This document shows positions 1 through 7,307 of a stretch of 58,027 bases of DNA, piece after piece. Below the pieces are notes generated by a model, which ran no database searches, was not told the DNA's origin, and saw nothing but the letters and a program-made list of their open reading frames with translations. A program made the position numbers and the translations under genes. How positions within the stretch are numbered: the stretch's first letter is position 1; each line of letters begins with the position of its first letter. Source of the DNA: JBGAPI01 sp044221335 (lineage in GTDB: Bacteria; Pseudomonadota; Gammaproteobacteria; Xanthomonadales; Ahniellaceae); assembly GCA_044221335.1 (NCBI GenBank), contig JBGAPI010000033.1, positions 1 to 58,027 on the forward strand, given 5' to 3'.

Positions 1-2
1 CG

Positions 3-308
3 GTAGTTCCGGGGGCTTATGGTCCGACGGATTTGGTTCCGTTGCTTCGATAGGCGCATGGCGGTTTGGGCGTTGTATTCGAAGCCGGCGCAGCAGGTGA
101 GGCGATGCCACTTGAGGAGGCGAAAAGGGAGCTCGAAAAGACAATGTTTGAGCGCCTAGTCGCGGTCAATGTTGAGCGCGCGGCAGAGGAGGCGCGCGGC
201 GTGCGACGTCGCTCGGAACTGGGCATTTTGGAGATCCAAATTTTGCGTGCCGTCAACGTGTCGGACGCGATCTGGCTTGAGATGAGATGCCCCTATCCCT
301 TGCCCTAG
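3..308 (+). pseudogene. Possible decayed C-terminal tail of an MmeI-like (type IIL) DNA methyltransferase
   Basis: The frame starting at base 3 reads an AYGPTDLVPLLR-like segment, hits an in-frame TAG at 51-53, then continues to a TGA-free end near 308. The stretch EKTMFERLVAVNVERAAEEARG (about 135-203, quoted in part) resembles, from memory, the C-terminus of large class I SAM-dependent methyltransferases of type IIL restriction-modification proteins. In those proteins a segment of the kind WLRPEFQ would follow; here the sequence diverges, suggesting a frameshift. No catalytic motif lies in the window because only the tail is present. It sits inside the integrated element. The internal stop and divergence favour a relic. 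It could instead be an unrelated 80-residue small protein starting at TTG 66. Confidence 0.3.
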
Positions 309-557
309 GCGTTGCGGCCTGAAGTCAGGCGTCTCCGGCGCCGACACTTTGCAAATGCAGGGAATCTCGCCATCAGCTGCTGCCGTCGTAGTGAACCGAA
401 ATGCTGCCGGAGGTCACGCATCGGGACCGTGTGCGGCAAGACTTGAGCGCCGGTCCGGGGACCCGCCGCGATTCGACCCGCTGTCGTATTCCTCACGCTG
501 TTCGAGTGGCCTGTTGCGAGCAACTGCTAGCCAGTGCTGCGCATGGGGTTCGACGGG

Positions 558-791
558 TCACGGATGGTCACGCGCCGTCACGCGTGATTGACGCGCCGTC
601 GTCACGGTCAGCAGGTACGGCGCGCGCCGCCAGTAGGCCCACACCTTCGCCGGCACCACCACCACGGTGCAGCCGCCAACGGTCGTCTTACGAATCGGTG
701 CGCTTCTGAGGTTCCAGCCGGCGTTGCGGCGTGCGTCGATCAGCGCCGTGTGCAGGTCGATCGACGCGATTCGTTCCGGGACCATGCTCAT
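558..791 (-). CDS. Small island protein, translationally coupled to the HTH gene
   Basis: This 77-residue protein has no recognised family. It contains a hydrophobic, valine-rich middle (TTVGGCTVVVVPAKVWAYW) that could be a beta-hairpin core, with basic residues around it. Its ATG (789-791) overlaps the TGA of the upstream HTH gene by 4 bases. This ATGA arrangement also occurs elsewhere in this operon and is the main reason to accept the gene. It is the last gene of the alpA-TOPRIM-HTH operon that I can see. Function unknown; confidence is moderate because the protein is short and no homologue is recognised. Confidence 0.45.
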   Translation of the reverse strand: MSMVPERIASIDLHTALIDARRNAGWNLRSAPIRKTTVGGCTVVVVPAKVWAYWRRAPYLLTVTTARQSRVTARDHP

Positions 792-1474
792 GTCGATTTC
801 CGCCGGTTTGCGCCCGATGCCAGGGCCGGAGCGGGAGAAGGATCAACAGCGGGAACAACAGAGCCAGAGCGGACCCCCATTGGTATCCCTATCTGTGTAG
901 TCGAATCGACTACCGTGGGAAGCTCAGAACTCGGATGATCGGTAGTCGAATCGACTACCGTCGGGGTCATTTTTCGTGGTTTTGTGCGGCCCTCTGTAGT
1001 CGAATCAACTACCGATCGGTAGCCGATTCGACTACCGTTTTTTTTCATCGTGATCGCCGTCGGAACGTTCTGCGACGGCTGCCAGGTCATGTACGCCTTA
1101 CTCGCGAGCGAGGTTCCGACGCTGTCGTTCGGCGGCTCGTTTTCCAGCGTGAATTCGGTTGCGTGGCGGACCTTGGTCTGGAACGCGCCGAGCTGAACCA
1201 TCTTGATCCAGCCCTTTGCGATCAGCTCATCACGCGCCCTCGTCGCTGCGCGCTGCGTGAGGTTGCAGCTCTTCATCATGTCGCGGATGCTGCGAAACAC
1301 TCGGTTGTTGCCCGCTAACGGTCTGTAGAGACTGCGAAGGTCCACCAGCAATGCGCGAGCTGCGGGTGACAGCGCCCGATAGGCCGGGCATTTCAGTTCC
1401 CATAGGTAGAGCCTCACGTGAGGTTCCCCGGCCGCACGCTGGGCACGCTTGCCCGACTTGTCCCGGGCACTCAC
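788..1474 (-). CDS. Helix-turn-helix, replication-initiator-like island protein
   Basis: A GTG start at 1472-1474 is chosen because it overlaps the TGA of the upstream TOPRIM gene by 4 bases (GTGA) and has an AAGGA ribosome site about 10 bases upstream. An ATG at 1528 is possible but would give a 58-base overlap. The 228-residue protein has an N-terminal alpha-helical part with a probable winged-helix DNA-binding region at about residues 25-95 (AYRALSPAARALLVDLRSLY, then RDMMKSCNLTQRAATRARDEL). Its C-terminal third is low-complexity and encodes a repeated VVDSTT motif. The DNA encoding that part contains four palindromic repeats. This layout resembles phage lambda O-type initiators, where origin iterons lie within the initiator gene. 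A replication role is inferred, not shown. Confidence 0.6.
   Translation of the reverse strand: MSARDKSGKRAQRAAGEPHVRLYLWELKCPAYRALSPAARALLVDLRSLYRPLAGNNRVFRSIRDMMKSCNLTQRAATRARDELIAKGWIKMVQLGAFQTKVRHATEFTLENEPPNDSVGTSLASKAYMTWQPSQNVPTAITMKKNGSRIGYRSVVDSTTEGRTKPRKMTPTVVDSTTDHPSSELPTVVDSTTQIGIPMGVRSGSVVPAVDPSPAPALASGANRRKST
897..1036. repeat. Four palindromic iteron-like repeats inside the HTH gene
   Basis: There are four copies of a 17-19 bp palindrome with core GTAGTCGA-A-TCGACTAC. They lie at 897-913 (8-base arms, perfect), 940-960 (10-base arms, perfect), 996-1012 (one mismatch) and 1018-1036 (one mismatch, T centre). The centres are spaced 45, 54 and 23 bases. The first three copies are in one codon phase and encode VVDSTT. 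The fourth is shifted in phase and encodes SRIGYR. Conservation of the DNA in two reading frames argues for a DNA-level site, such as initiator iterons or an operator, rather than a protein repeat. Confidence 0.75.
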
Positions 1475-2409
1475 GGTGCACCGTCCTTCGAGTATTTCGA
1501 TGCCAGCCTGGATTTGCTCCGGTTCCACGTCGCGAGGAATTCGGACATTGACTCGCGCTCGGCGGTCTCGACCTCGATCGCCCTGTTCCAGCGGTGCACG
1601 TCCAAGAGCCCGGCTATGGCGTTGGCCACCCGCTGCCGCAGGATGACCGGCGACATCGCGTCCAGCTCCCAGCAGCGCGCGCCGTGCCGCTCAGCGAACC
1701 ATCTGTATCGCGGGTCGTGGCGCTTGGTGTCGGCGTCGAAGTGCGGGATCGTTGTCCCCGGCGCCACGTCGGCGGTGGACAGCGCGACGGGTACGATGTG
1801 GACGCTGCCGCCGTAGCGATCCAGTCGCGCCGGTAGGTCGACCTCCGACATGTGCATCCCGCTCGGGTCGAAGTCGCCGGCGTAGAACACCGTCAGCGGC
1901 TTGTCGCCAGCGACCGAATCCTCGGCCGCGGTGTAGAGCGCGGTCGCCGAGCCGTAGCCGTGCATGACCCGGAAAGTGACGCCGTACTCGCTCAGCACGG
2001 GCGCCAGGGTGCCGCGCACGGTGCCCTTCTCGGACCACACCTCGACCCGGTGCGCCTGATCCTGCCAATAGTCGCGGCGGTATTGCTGGACGGCGGCGCG
2101 GATGATCTGGTCTGGGTTCGCGAACGTGTTGATCCGCTCAGGCTCGCGCGTCTCGTCGACGATGCAGGTCCAGTCGATCAAGCCTTGTTCGCGCGCGTAG
2201 ACCAGTTGCCTCGAAACCTTGTCGGTCTCGCCCTTCGACATGCTTTTCAGCAGCCCCATTGTGAACAGCCGATAGCACACGGCGCGCACGCTGCATGGCT
2301 GAATCTCGGCGAGGATCGCGATAGCAGCCTCGATCAGTTCCAAGCTGGCCTTGGACCGGCCGCGACCGCGGCGGCGTCCGGTGTTTTCACTGGTCTGTGC
2401 GGTCATCAC
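1471..2409 (-). CDS. TOPRIM-domain protein (topoisomerase VI A/Spo11-like fold) of the integrated element
   Basis: The 312-residue protein has an N-terminal helical, winged-helix-like part (about residues 22-80, IQPCSVRAVCYRLF) followed by a TOPRIM-like core. The core shows a Glu in EVWSEKGT (about E127) and a D-x-D pair in AGDFDPSG (about D179/D181), the expected metal-binding pattern. Proteins of this type occur in phages and integrative elements; their substrate is not established. It starts at GTG 2409 or ATG 2406, both overlapping the AlpA stop, and ends in a 4-base overlap with the HTH gene. It is probably a DNA-processing or nuclease/topoisomerase-related enzyme. The exact reaction cannot be read from the sequence. 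Confidence 0.65.
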   Translation of the reverse strand: MMTAQTSENTGRRRGRGRSKASLELIEAAIAILAEIQPCSVRAVCYRLFTMGLLKSMSKGETDKVSRQLVYAREQGLIDWTCIVDETREPERINTFANPDQIIRAAVQQYRRDYWQDQAHRVEVWSEKGTVRGTLAPVLSEYGVTFRVMHGYGSATALYTAAEDSVAGDKPLTVFYAGDFDPSGMHMSEVDLPARLDRYGGSVHIVPVALSTADVAPGTTIPHFDADTKRHDPRYRWFAERHGARCWELDAMSPVILRQRVANAIAGLLDVHRWNRAIEVETAERESMSEFLATWNRSKSRLASKYSKDGAP

Positions 2410-2612
2410 GCGGCCTCTTTCGAGTCACGCGCCGCGATCCGTAGCGCAATCCATTGGTCGACCTCGGATTCCACCCAAGCCGACGTGTTTTCGCCGATCC
2501 GCAACGGCGGAGGGAACCTCCTGTCGCTAATCCACCGATACAGCGTGGATCGCTTGACGCCGACGCGCGAGAGCACGGCGGGCAGCCTGAGTAGCCGTAG
2601 TTCAGAAGCCAT
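2406..2612 (-). CDS. AlpA-family DNA-binding regulator (excisionase-like)
   Basis: The 68-residue protein starts MASELRLLRLPAVLSRVGVK and continues with RSTLYRWISDRRFPPPLRIG, then WVESEVDQWI. This is the standard AlpA/MerR-like winged helix: a recognition helix (STLYRWI), a beta wing with PxP, and a terminal WxxxEVDxWI helix. ATG 2612 is chosen over longer in-frame extensions because a good ribosome site (TGAGGACC) precedes it and because the upstream extension would run through terminator hairpins. In P4-like elements AlpA activates the integrase or acts as a recombination directionality factor. Here it heads an operon of at least four genes joined by 1-4 base overlaps. Confidence 0.85.
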   Translation of the reverse strand: MASELRLLRLPAVLSRVGVKRSTLYRWISDRRFPPPLRIGENTSAWVESEVDQWIALRIAARDSKEAA

Positions 2613-2629
2613 AGCAAGGTCCTCAAATG

Positions 2630-2654
2630 AAAAAACCCGCACGCGGCGGGTTTT
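2630..2654 (-). terminator. Terminator-like hairpin directly upstream of alpA
   Basis: Read on the minus strand, AAAACCCGCCGCGTGCGGG folds into a CCCGC/GCGGG stem followed by a run of T. The A-run on the other side makes it usable in both directions. It lies only a few bases before the alpA ribosome-binding site, a position suited to attenuation. Confidence 0.7.
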
Positions 2655-2663
2655 GGTGGGCAC

Positions 2664-2684
2664 AAAAAAACCGCCTTGCGGCGG
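2664..2684 (-). terminator. Rho-independent terminator, middle of a triple stack
   Basis: On the minus strand CCGCCGCAAGGCGG is followed by seven T residues, a compact textbook terminator. It lies between the 2736-3356 gene and alpA. Confidence 0.8.
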
Positions 2685-2712
2685 CTTGGGTTTGCGTGGG
2701 AATCGTGCGGGC

Positions 2713-2736
2713 AAAAAAATGCCGCCCGAAAGCGGC
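2713..2736 (-). terminator. Rho-independent terminator at the stop codon of the 2736-3356 gene
   Basis: On the minus strand AGCCGCTTTCGGGCGGC is followed by ATTTTTTT. The hairpin begins inside the TAG stop codon of the upstream gene. It is the first of three terminators met by transcription coming from that gene. Confidence 0.75.
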
Positions 2737-3356
2737 TAGGTTTCCTTGTCTCCCACATCCTGACTATAGGTTCCCGAATTTCCAAGGCCCTCCCGAAGCC
2801 CCAGCCGTTCAATCTCAGCGGTGGCGACGTTCAATACCTTGAAGAAGGTTTGCGGTCTGACTCGAACTTCTTTTGCGAGGTCCCGTGGATGCTTGATACC
2901 CCGTTCGCCGCGAGTGCGGGCAATAGCTAGACCGACCGCCTTCGCGATGACTTCCGGAGTTGGCTGTCGCCGCCAACTCTTCAGCTCGCTCCAAACGGCG
3001 ATGAGCAGTACCTGTACTGACTCGTTCGAAAGGTCAGGATTATCGAGGTCTACCGGCGCTGGCAGCTCCGATAGGTGTTCGAGGAAGTCGCTGTCGATGG
3101 CCTCCCAAATCGCCGGTTCAGTGGCCTTCTCGATATCCGTCCTCAAGTCGAGGTCGTCGAAGCTGACGTCGTCTCCCCGTGAAGTCCTCCCATCACCGAT
3201 GACTGGCAACGACGTAGGTCGATTCATGCCGAGCCATTCCTCCTCCGTCATCGTGGAGAGGCGCTTCTCCATGAAGCCGTCATACGGCGGCGGAACGGGC
3301 ATGACGTACGCCTGGGGAGCGGCTGGAACCTTGATCACAATTTTTCGCTTTGGCAT
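2736..3356 (-). CDS. Island protein of unknown function
   Basis: The 206-residue protein has no recognised family. The start is placed at ATG 3356 (MPKRKIVIKVPAAPQ), preceded by a CGAGG ribosome site, rather than at an ATG ten codons upstream. The N-terminus is basic and proline-rich. The middle is acidic (DDVSFDDLDLRTDIEKATEP). The C-terminal part (HPRDLAKEVRVRPQTFFKVL) could form a small helix-turn-helix, so a DNA-binding or regulatory role is possible. It lies between the integrase and the triple terminator and is transcribed in the same direction as both, with about 60 bases separating it from the integrase stop. Confidence 0.6.
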   Translation of the reverse strand: MPKRKIVIKVPAAPQAYVMPVPPPYDGFMEKRLSTMTEEEWLGMNRPTSLPVIGDGRTSRGDDVSFDDLDLRTDIEKATEPAIWEAIDSDFLEHLSELPAPVDLDNPDLSNESVQVLLIAVWSELKSWRRQPTPEVIAKAVGLAIARTRGERGIKHPRDLAKEVRVRPQTFFKVLNVATAEIERLGLREGLGNSGTYSQDVGDKET

Positions 3357-3416
3357 GAGATCGACCTCGGGGCACTCGCGAAACACACTGACGTGGCGAC
3401 CGTTGATAATCTCTAC

Positions 3417-4634
3417 CTAGGCCCGTTGCCGGATGGCTATCACCGCTGCGCCGATTCGTAGGCCGTCAAGGTAGTCCGCCCACGCGACCATCATCTTCCG
3501 CCGTTCTGCCATGTAGCTGGCGCGGTTGTAGGCGGCGCGGACCTTGTTGCGCTCGGCGTGGGCCAGCTGGCGCTCGATTACGTCGGGTGGCCATCCCAGC
3601 TCGTTCAATCGGGTCGATGCCAGCGCGCGAAAGCCGTGACCGGTCATCGTGTCCTTGTCGAATCCCATCCGGCGCAACGCGGCGTTGACGGTGTTCTCGC
3701 TCATCGGGCGGTTGCCAGTGCGCAGGCTGGGGAAGCAGTAGCGGCCGGTGCCGGTCAGCGGTTGCAGGGTGAGCAGGATCGCGACGGCCTGCGGCGCAAG
3801 CGGGACCGTGTGCGCCTCGCGCATCTTCATCTTGCCGGCGGGGATGCGCCATTCCCCCGCGTCCAGGTCCAGCTCGGACCACTCCATCGCGCGCAGGTTG
3901 CCCGGGCGGGCAAACAGCAGCGGCGCGAGCTTCAACGCGGCGGCGGTGGTCGGCTGGCCGGTGTAGGCATCGATCGCTCGGAGCAGGTTCGCGACGGCGG
4001 CGGGGTCCGTCAGGGCGGCGCGCGCCGTGACGGTGGGGGAGGTGAGGGCGCCGCGCAGGTCGGCGGTGAGGTCGCGCACGGCGCGGCCGGTGGCGACGGC
4101 ATAGCGGAACACTTGGCCAATGCGCTGCTTCACGCGATGCGCTGTCTCGTGGTTGCCGGCCTTCTCGATCGGGCGCAGCACGGCGAGGATGTCCGGCGGG
4201 GCGATGCTCGCCAACGGCAGCGGATCGAGCGGGGCGGCGAGGCGCAGGTGCCATTCCGCCTTCTGCAAGGTGACGGGGGCCATGCGGGGGCGTTCGCGGG
4301 CCAGCCATTCGGCGGCGACTGCGCCGAAGGTGTTGCCGGCGTCCAGCACGGCGCGCGCCTTGGTCGCCTGTCGCTCTGCGCCAGGGTCACGGCCATCGCG
4401 GAGGATCGCGCGGGCAGCGTCGCGGGCATCGCGCGCGGCGACCAGCGACACCTCGGGATAGACCCCGAACGCGAGCCGCTTTTCCTTGCCGGCGTAGCGG
4501 TATTTCCAGCGCCAGTAGCGCGCGCCGGTGGGCATCACTTCGAGGTACAGCCCGCCGCCCGCAGCGAGCTTGTAGGGCTTGTCCTTGGGGCCGGCTTTGC
4601 GCGCGGCGGTGTCGGTCAACGGCTTCGTGGCCAT
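3417..4634 (-). CDS. P4-type tyrosine site-specific integrase
   Basis: The 405-residue protein catalyses integration and excision of the element. ATG 4634 (MATKPLTDTAARKAGPKDKP) follows a GGGGAGA ribosome site; a 17-codon extension upstream is rejected. Residues 1-90 form the DUF4102 arm-type DNA-binding domain (GGGLYLEVMPTGARYWRWKY). The core-binding domain is at about 105-200 and the catalytic domain at about 210-390. Catalytic residues visible are R248 (PGNLRAMEW), H333 and R336 (HGFR), H359 (LAHAERNKVR) and Y369 (AAYNRASY). All are present and the length is normal, so the enzyme is probably active. It lies 175 bases from the 3' end of a tRNA-Leu gene, the usual target of this integrase class, so the element extends leftward out of the window. 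Confidence 0.95.
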   Translation of the reverse strand: MATKPLTDTAARKAGPKDKPYKLAAGGGLYLEVMPTGARYWRWKYRYAGKEKRLAFGVYPEVSLVAARDARDAARAILRDGRDPGAERQATKARAVLDAGNTFGAVAAEWLARERPRMAPVTLQKAEWHLRLAAPLDPLPLASIAPPDILAVLRPIEKAGNHETAHRVKQRIGQVFRYAVATGRAVRDLTADLRGALTSPTVTARAALTDPAAVANLLRAIDAYTGQPTTAAALKLAPLLFARPGNLRAMEWSELDLDAGEWRIPAGKMKMREAHTVPLAPQAVAILLTLQPLTGTGRYCFPSLRTGNRPMSENTVNAALRRMGFDKDTMTGHGFRALASTRLNELGWPPDVIERQLAHAERNKVRAAYNRASYMAERRKMMVAWADYLDGLRIGAAVIAIRQRA

Positions 4635-4740
4635 GTGGGGGCATCTCCCCGGGCCGGGGGCACGGTGCCCCCGATGTGCCCCCAATCTTGCCCCCTGGTG
4701 CCCCCGGATTCAACGGGACGGCGTTGGATGACCTGGAACG

Positions 4741-4763
4741 AAAAAACCCACCAGAGCGGCGGG
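4741..4763 (-). terminator. Terminator downstream of tRNA-Leu
   Basis: On the minus strand CCCGCC-GCTCT-GGTGGG (one G-U pair) is followed by six T. It is placed 47 bases past the tRNA 3' end and before the integrase start, so it ends the tRNA transcript. Confidence 0.75.
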
Positions 4764-4809
4764 TTTCGCGGGGTTTCCGGATCGCGTTGGACGGCGTCGG
4801 AAGGGTATG

Positions 4810-4896
4810 TGGTGCCGGGGGTGGGACTCGAACCCACACGTTGTCGCCAACGGCGGATTTTGAGTCCGCTGCGTCTACCGATTCCGCCACTCCGGC
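4810..4896 (-). tRNA. tRNA-Leu (anticodon CAA), element integration site
   Basis: The 87-nt class II tRNA begins GCCGGAGTGGCGGAATCGGT on the minus strand. Its anticodon stem GCGGA/TCCGC encloses the loop CTCAAAA, which gives anticodon CAA reading UUG. A long variable arm (CCGTTGGCGACAACG) is present, as is TTCGAGT in the T loop, and the 3' CCA is encoded. It closely resembles E. coli leuX, a well known integration hotspot. The P4-type integrase next to its 3' end indicates that this gene served as the attachment site. The matching distal att repeat must lie left of the window. Confidence 0.97.
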
Positions 4897-5041
4897 ACGG
4901 AGGGCGCGCAGTATACGAGCGGGGCGGGGGGATTTCACCCGGCTGCAGCGGCACCGGCACGCGCGCCGCGGCACGGCGACAACCGGCGCCGGTGGTCGCA
5001 CAATGCCGCCCCGGTTTACCTGGCGGTCGATGGCGATGGCG

Positions 5042-7198
5042 ATGAGGGGTGTGGTGACGGCGCGCGCGGTGCGGATCGCCTGCGGCGTGCCGATGACGCT
5101 GGTCGCGGCCACCCTGCTGTCGGCTCCGACGGCCCGCTCCGTCGAGGAGCCGCTCGCGGAGTGCCGCGAACTGCGCCAGCGCGAGCCGGTGAAGGCGATC
5201 GCCCGCTGTGCCGGGATCGCGGAAGAGGCGCTCGCCGACCACCGGATCGACGTTGCCGAGGAAGCCTGGCTGCAGCAGAGCGACGCCGAGCTGGCCGTCG
5301 GCGATGTCGCGGCGGCCGCGAAGTCGCTGGAGCGGATCGCGCACCTGCCGCCGGTCGGGGCGCCGGAGAAGCGCACGCTGAAGCTGACCCGCCGGCGCGG
5401 CATCCTCGCCTATCGCGAGGACCACTACGCCCAGGCGCTGGTCGAATTCCGCGCCGCGCTCGACCTCGCGCGCTCGAGCCGCGACGCTGTCGGCGAAGCG
5501 CAGGCGCAGAACGATCTCGGCAACGCGTTGCGCCGGATCGGCGACTACCGCGCCGCGCTCGAAGCCTATCTCGCCAGTCTTGCGCTGAAGCGGACGCAGC
5601 CGGGTGCGCCGCTCGGGCCGATCCTCAACAACCTCGCCGACCTCTACGTCGACCTCGGCGAGAGCGACACCGCGCTCGCGCGCTATCGCGAGGCGATCGC
5701 CGCGCATCGTCGGGACGGTCGCCCGCTCGATGCCGCACACAGCAGCGAAAGCCTGGCGCGACTGCTCGCCGGGCGCGGCGAGCCGGCGGCGGCGCGCGCG
5801 GCGCTGGAAGAGGCACTGCAGATCGACCGCGACGGCGGTGTGCTGCCGGCCCAGTTGCGGGTGCTGGCGCAGCTCGCGGCGGTCGATCGCGAGCGCGGCG
5901 ACCGCGTCGCGGCGGCGGCATCGGTGGCGCAGGGACTCGCGTTGCCGCTGCCGGCAGCGCAGCGGCCGGCGGACTTCGTCGCCGAGCAGGCCGAGGTCGA
6001 GCTGGCGGCGGGACGCCCCGCGGCGGCGGTCGAGCTGCTGCGCGCCGCGCTGACGCGCCTCGGCGACGACGCGGTCGAACGCATCCCGCTCGATCGCCTG
6101 CTCGCCGGCGCGCTGGAGCAGACCGGCGATGTCGCCGCCGCGCTGGCCGCCTGGCGGCGCTACCAGGCCGAGGACGGCCGCCGTCGCGAGCGCGAGCACG
6201 ATGCCGCCCTCGACCGCCTGCGGGTGCGCTTCGAGGTGGCCGAGCGCGATCGCGCGATCGAGGCCTTGCGGCAGCGCGAATCGCTGCAGCAGGCGACGCT
6301 GGCGCGGCGCAACCTGCAGCTGGGGCTGCTCGCGAGTGTCGCCGTCAGTGGCGTGCTGCTGCTCGGTCTGCTGTGGCAGCGCAGTCGCCAGCGCTACCGG
6401 CTGACGCTGGCGCGCCGCGAGGCCGAACGCGCCGCCGAGGCCCAGGAATTCCGCCGCGCGGCGCAGGCGCTGGCCGGGGACTCGCAGCGCCTGCGCGCGC
6501 TGCTCGATGCCTCGGACGAGGCACTGCTCGCGCTGGCACCGGACGGCGTGTTCGTGCATGCGAACGCGGCGGCGCGGCGACGCCTCGGCGGTGACGGCGC
6601 GGCGCTGGACGCGCTCACGCTGGCGCAGGCCTTTGGCGCGGAATCCGGCGCGAGTGTGGCTGCCGCGCTGGCGACGATCGACGAGTCGCCGCGCCAGGTC
6701 GTCGACCTCGGCGCCGGCGAGGGCGTGGCGCTGGCCGCAGCGAACGACGGCGAACTGGTCGTGTTGCGCTGGTTGCCGGTGGCGTCCTCCGACGCGGTGG
6801 TCGCGGTGCCGGCGACGTCGGAGCCGGAGGAGGTGGCGCCCGTGGACGAGGGAGTCGACGGCGTCCAGGAACGCTTCCGCCAGGACCTGGTCGCCTTGAT
6901 GCTGGCGACGGTCGAATCCTGGGAACAGGCGACCCGCAGCACCCGCATCGAACTGGCGGAGAAGAGCCGGCTATGGCGGGTGACCATCGACGATGGCCGG
7001 CTTCGGGTCCGCGCGATGGAGCGCTATCTCGCGCTCGCCAAGCTGCCGCGGCAGCCACGGTGGCGCGAAGTGCTGCGCACCGCGTACTTCGTGCTGGCGG
7101 AGTGCGAGCTGTCCGAAGCGCGGCGCGACGAGCTGCGGCAGCGCTGCGAGCGGATCAACCAGGCGATCCGCGATCGGGCGAGCCGGCTGACCGCCTAG
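5042..7198 (+). CDS. TPR membrane regulator with PAS-like and conserved C-terminal domain
   Basis: About 718 residues from ATG 5042 (MRGVVTARAVRIACGVPMTL); in-frame ATGs at 5003, 5030 and 5036 are alternatives. An N-terminal signal sequence is followed by a periplasmic tetratricopeptide-type helical region (best repeats near 5390-5830, AEGKYF-like spacing absent). A single membrane segment follows (LLASVAVSGVLLLGLLWQ, about 6325-6380), then a cytoplasmic coiled stretch, a PAS-like segment (ASDEALLALAPDGVFVHANA), and a C-terminal domain with IELAEKSRLWRVTIDDGRLR and WREVLRTAYFVLAECELS. I recall this C-terminal domain from other Xanthomonadales TPR proteins; its function is not known to me. There is no kinase motif. 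It probably senses the envelope and signals inward. Confidence 0.75.
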   Translation: MRGVVTARAVRIACGVPMTLVAATLLSAPTARSVEEPLAECRELRQREPVKAIARCAGIAEEALADHRIDVAEEAWLQQSDAELAVGDVAAAAKSLERIAHLPPVGAPEKRTLKLTRRRGILAYREDHYAQALVEFRAALDLARSSRDAVGEAQAQNDLGNALRRIGDYRAALEAYLASLALKRTQPGAPLGPILNNLADLYVDLGESDTALARYREAIAAHRRDGRPLDAAHSSESLARLLAGRGEPAAARAALEEALQIDRDGGVLPAQLRVLAQLAAVDRERGDRVAAAASVAQGLALPLPAAQRPADFVAEQAEVELAAGRPAAAVELLRAALTRLGDDAVERIPLDRLLAGALEQTGDVAAALAAWRRYQAEDGRRREREHDAALDRLRVRFEVAERDRAIEALRQRESLQQATLARRNLQLGLLASVAVSGVLLLGLLWQRSRQRYRLTLARREAERAAEAQEFRRAAQALAGDSQRLRALLDASDEALLALAPDGVFVHANAAARRRLGGDGAALDALTLAQAFGAESGASVAAALATIDESPRQVVDLGAGEGVALAAANDGELVVLRWLPVASSDAVVAVPATSEPEEVAPVDEGVDGVQERFRQDLVALMLATVESWEQATRSTRIELAEKSRLWRVTIDDGRLRVRAMERYLALAKLPRQPRWREVLRTAYFVLAECELSEARRDELRQRCERINQAIRDRASRLTA

Positions 7199-7307
7199 CA
7201 GGCTGTTGAACGTCAGCCTGCAAGTGTTGCCCCCGGCGCGCCGTCGCCGCGGCGGCGTGTCGCGAGGGCAGGTTCACGTGGCCGCGCGAGGGCGGCAATG
7301 GGCGGTG

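Noticed and set aside
401..938. Plus-strand frames in the island left part
   Set aside because: They are Arg/Ser-rich and lie opposite the better supported minus-strand operon.
2613..2714. N-terminal extension of AlpA
   Set aside because: It would translate the terminator hairpins. ATG 2612 has a proper ribosome site.
4676..5041. N-terminal extension of the TPR regulator across the tRNA-Leu gene
   Set aside because: It would translate the antisense of the tRNA. The signal sequence starts at about 5030-5042.
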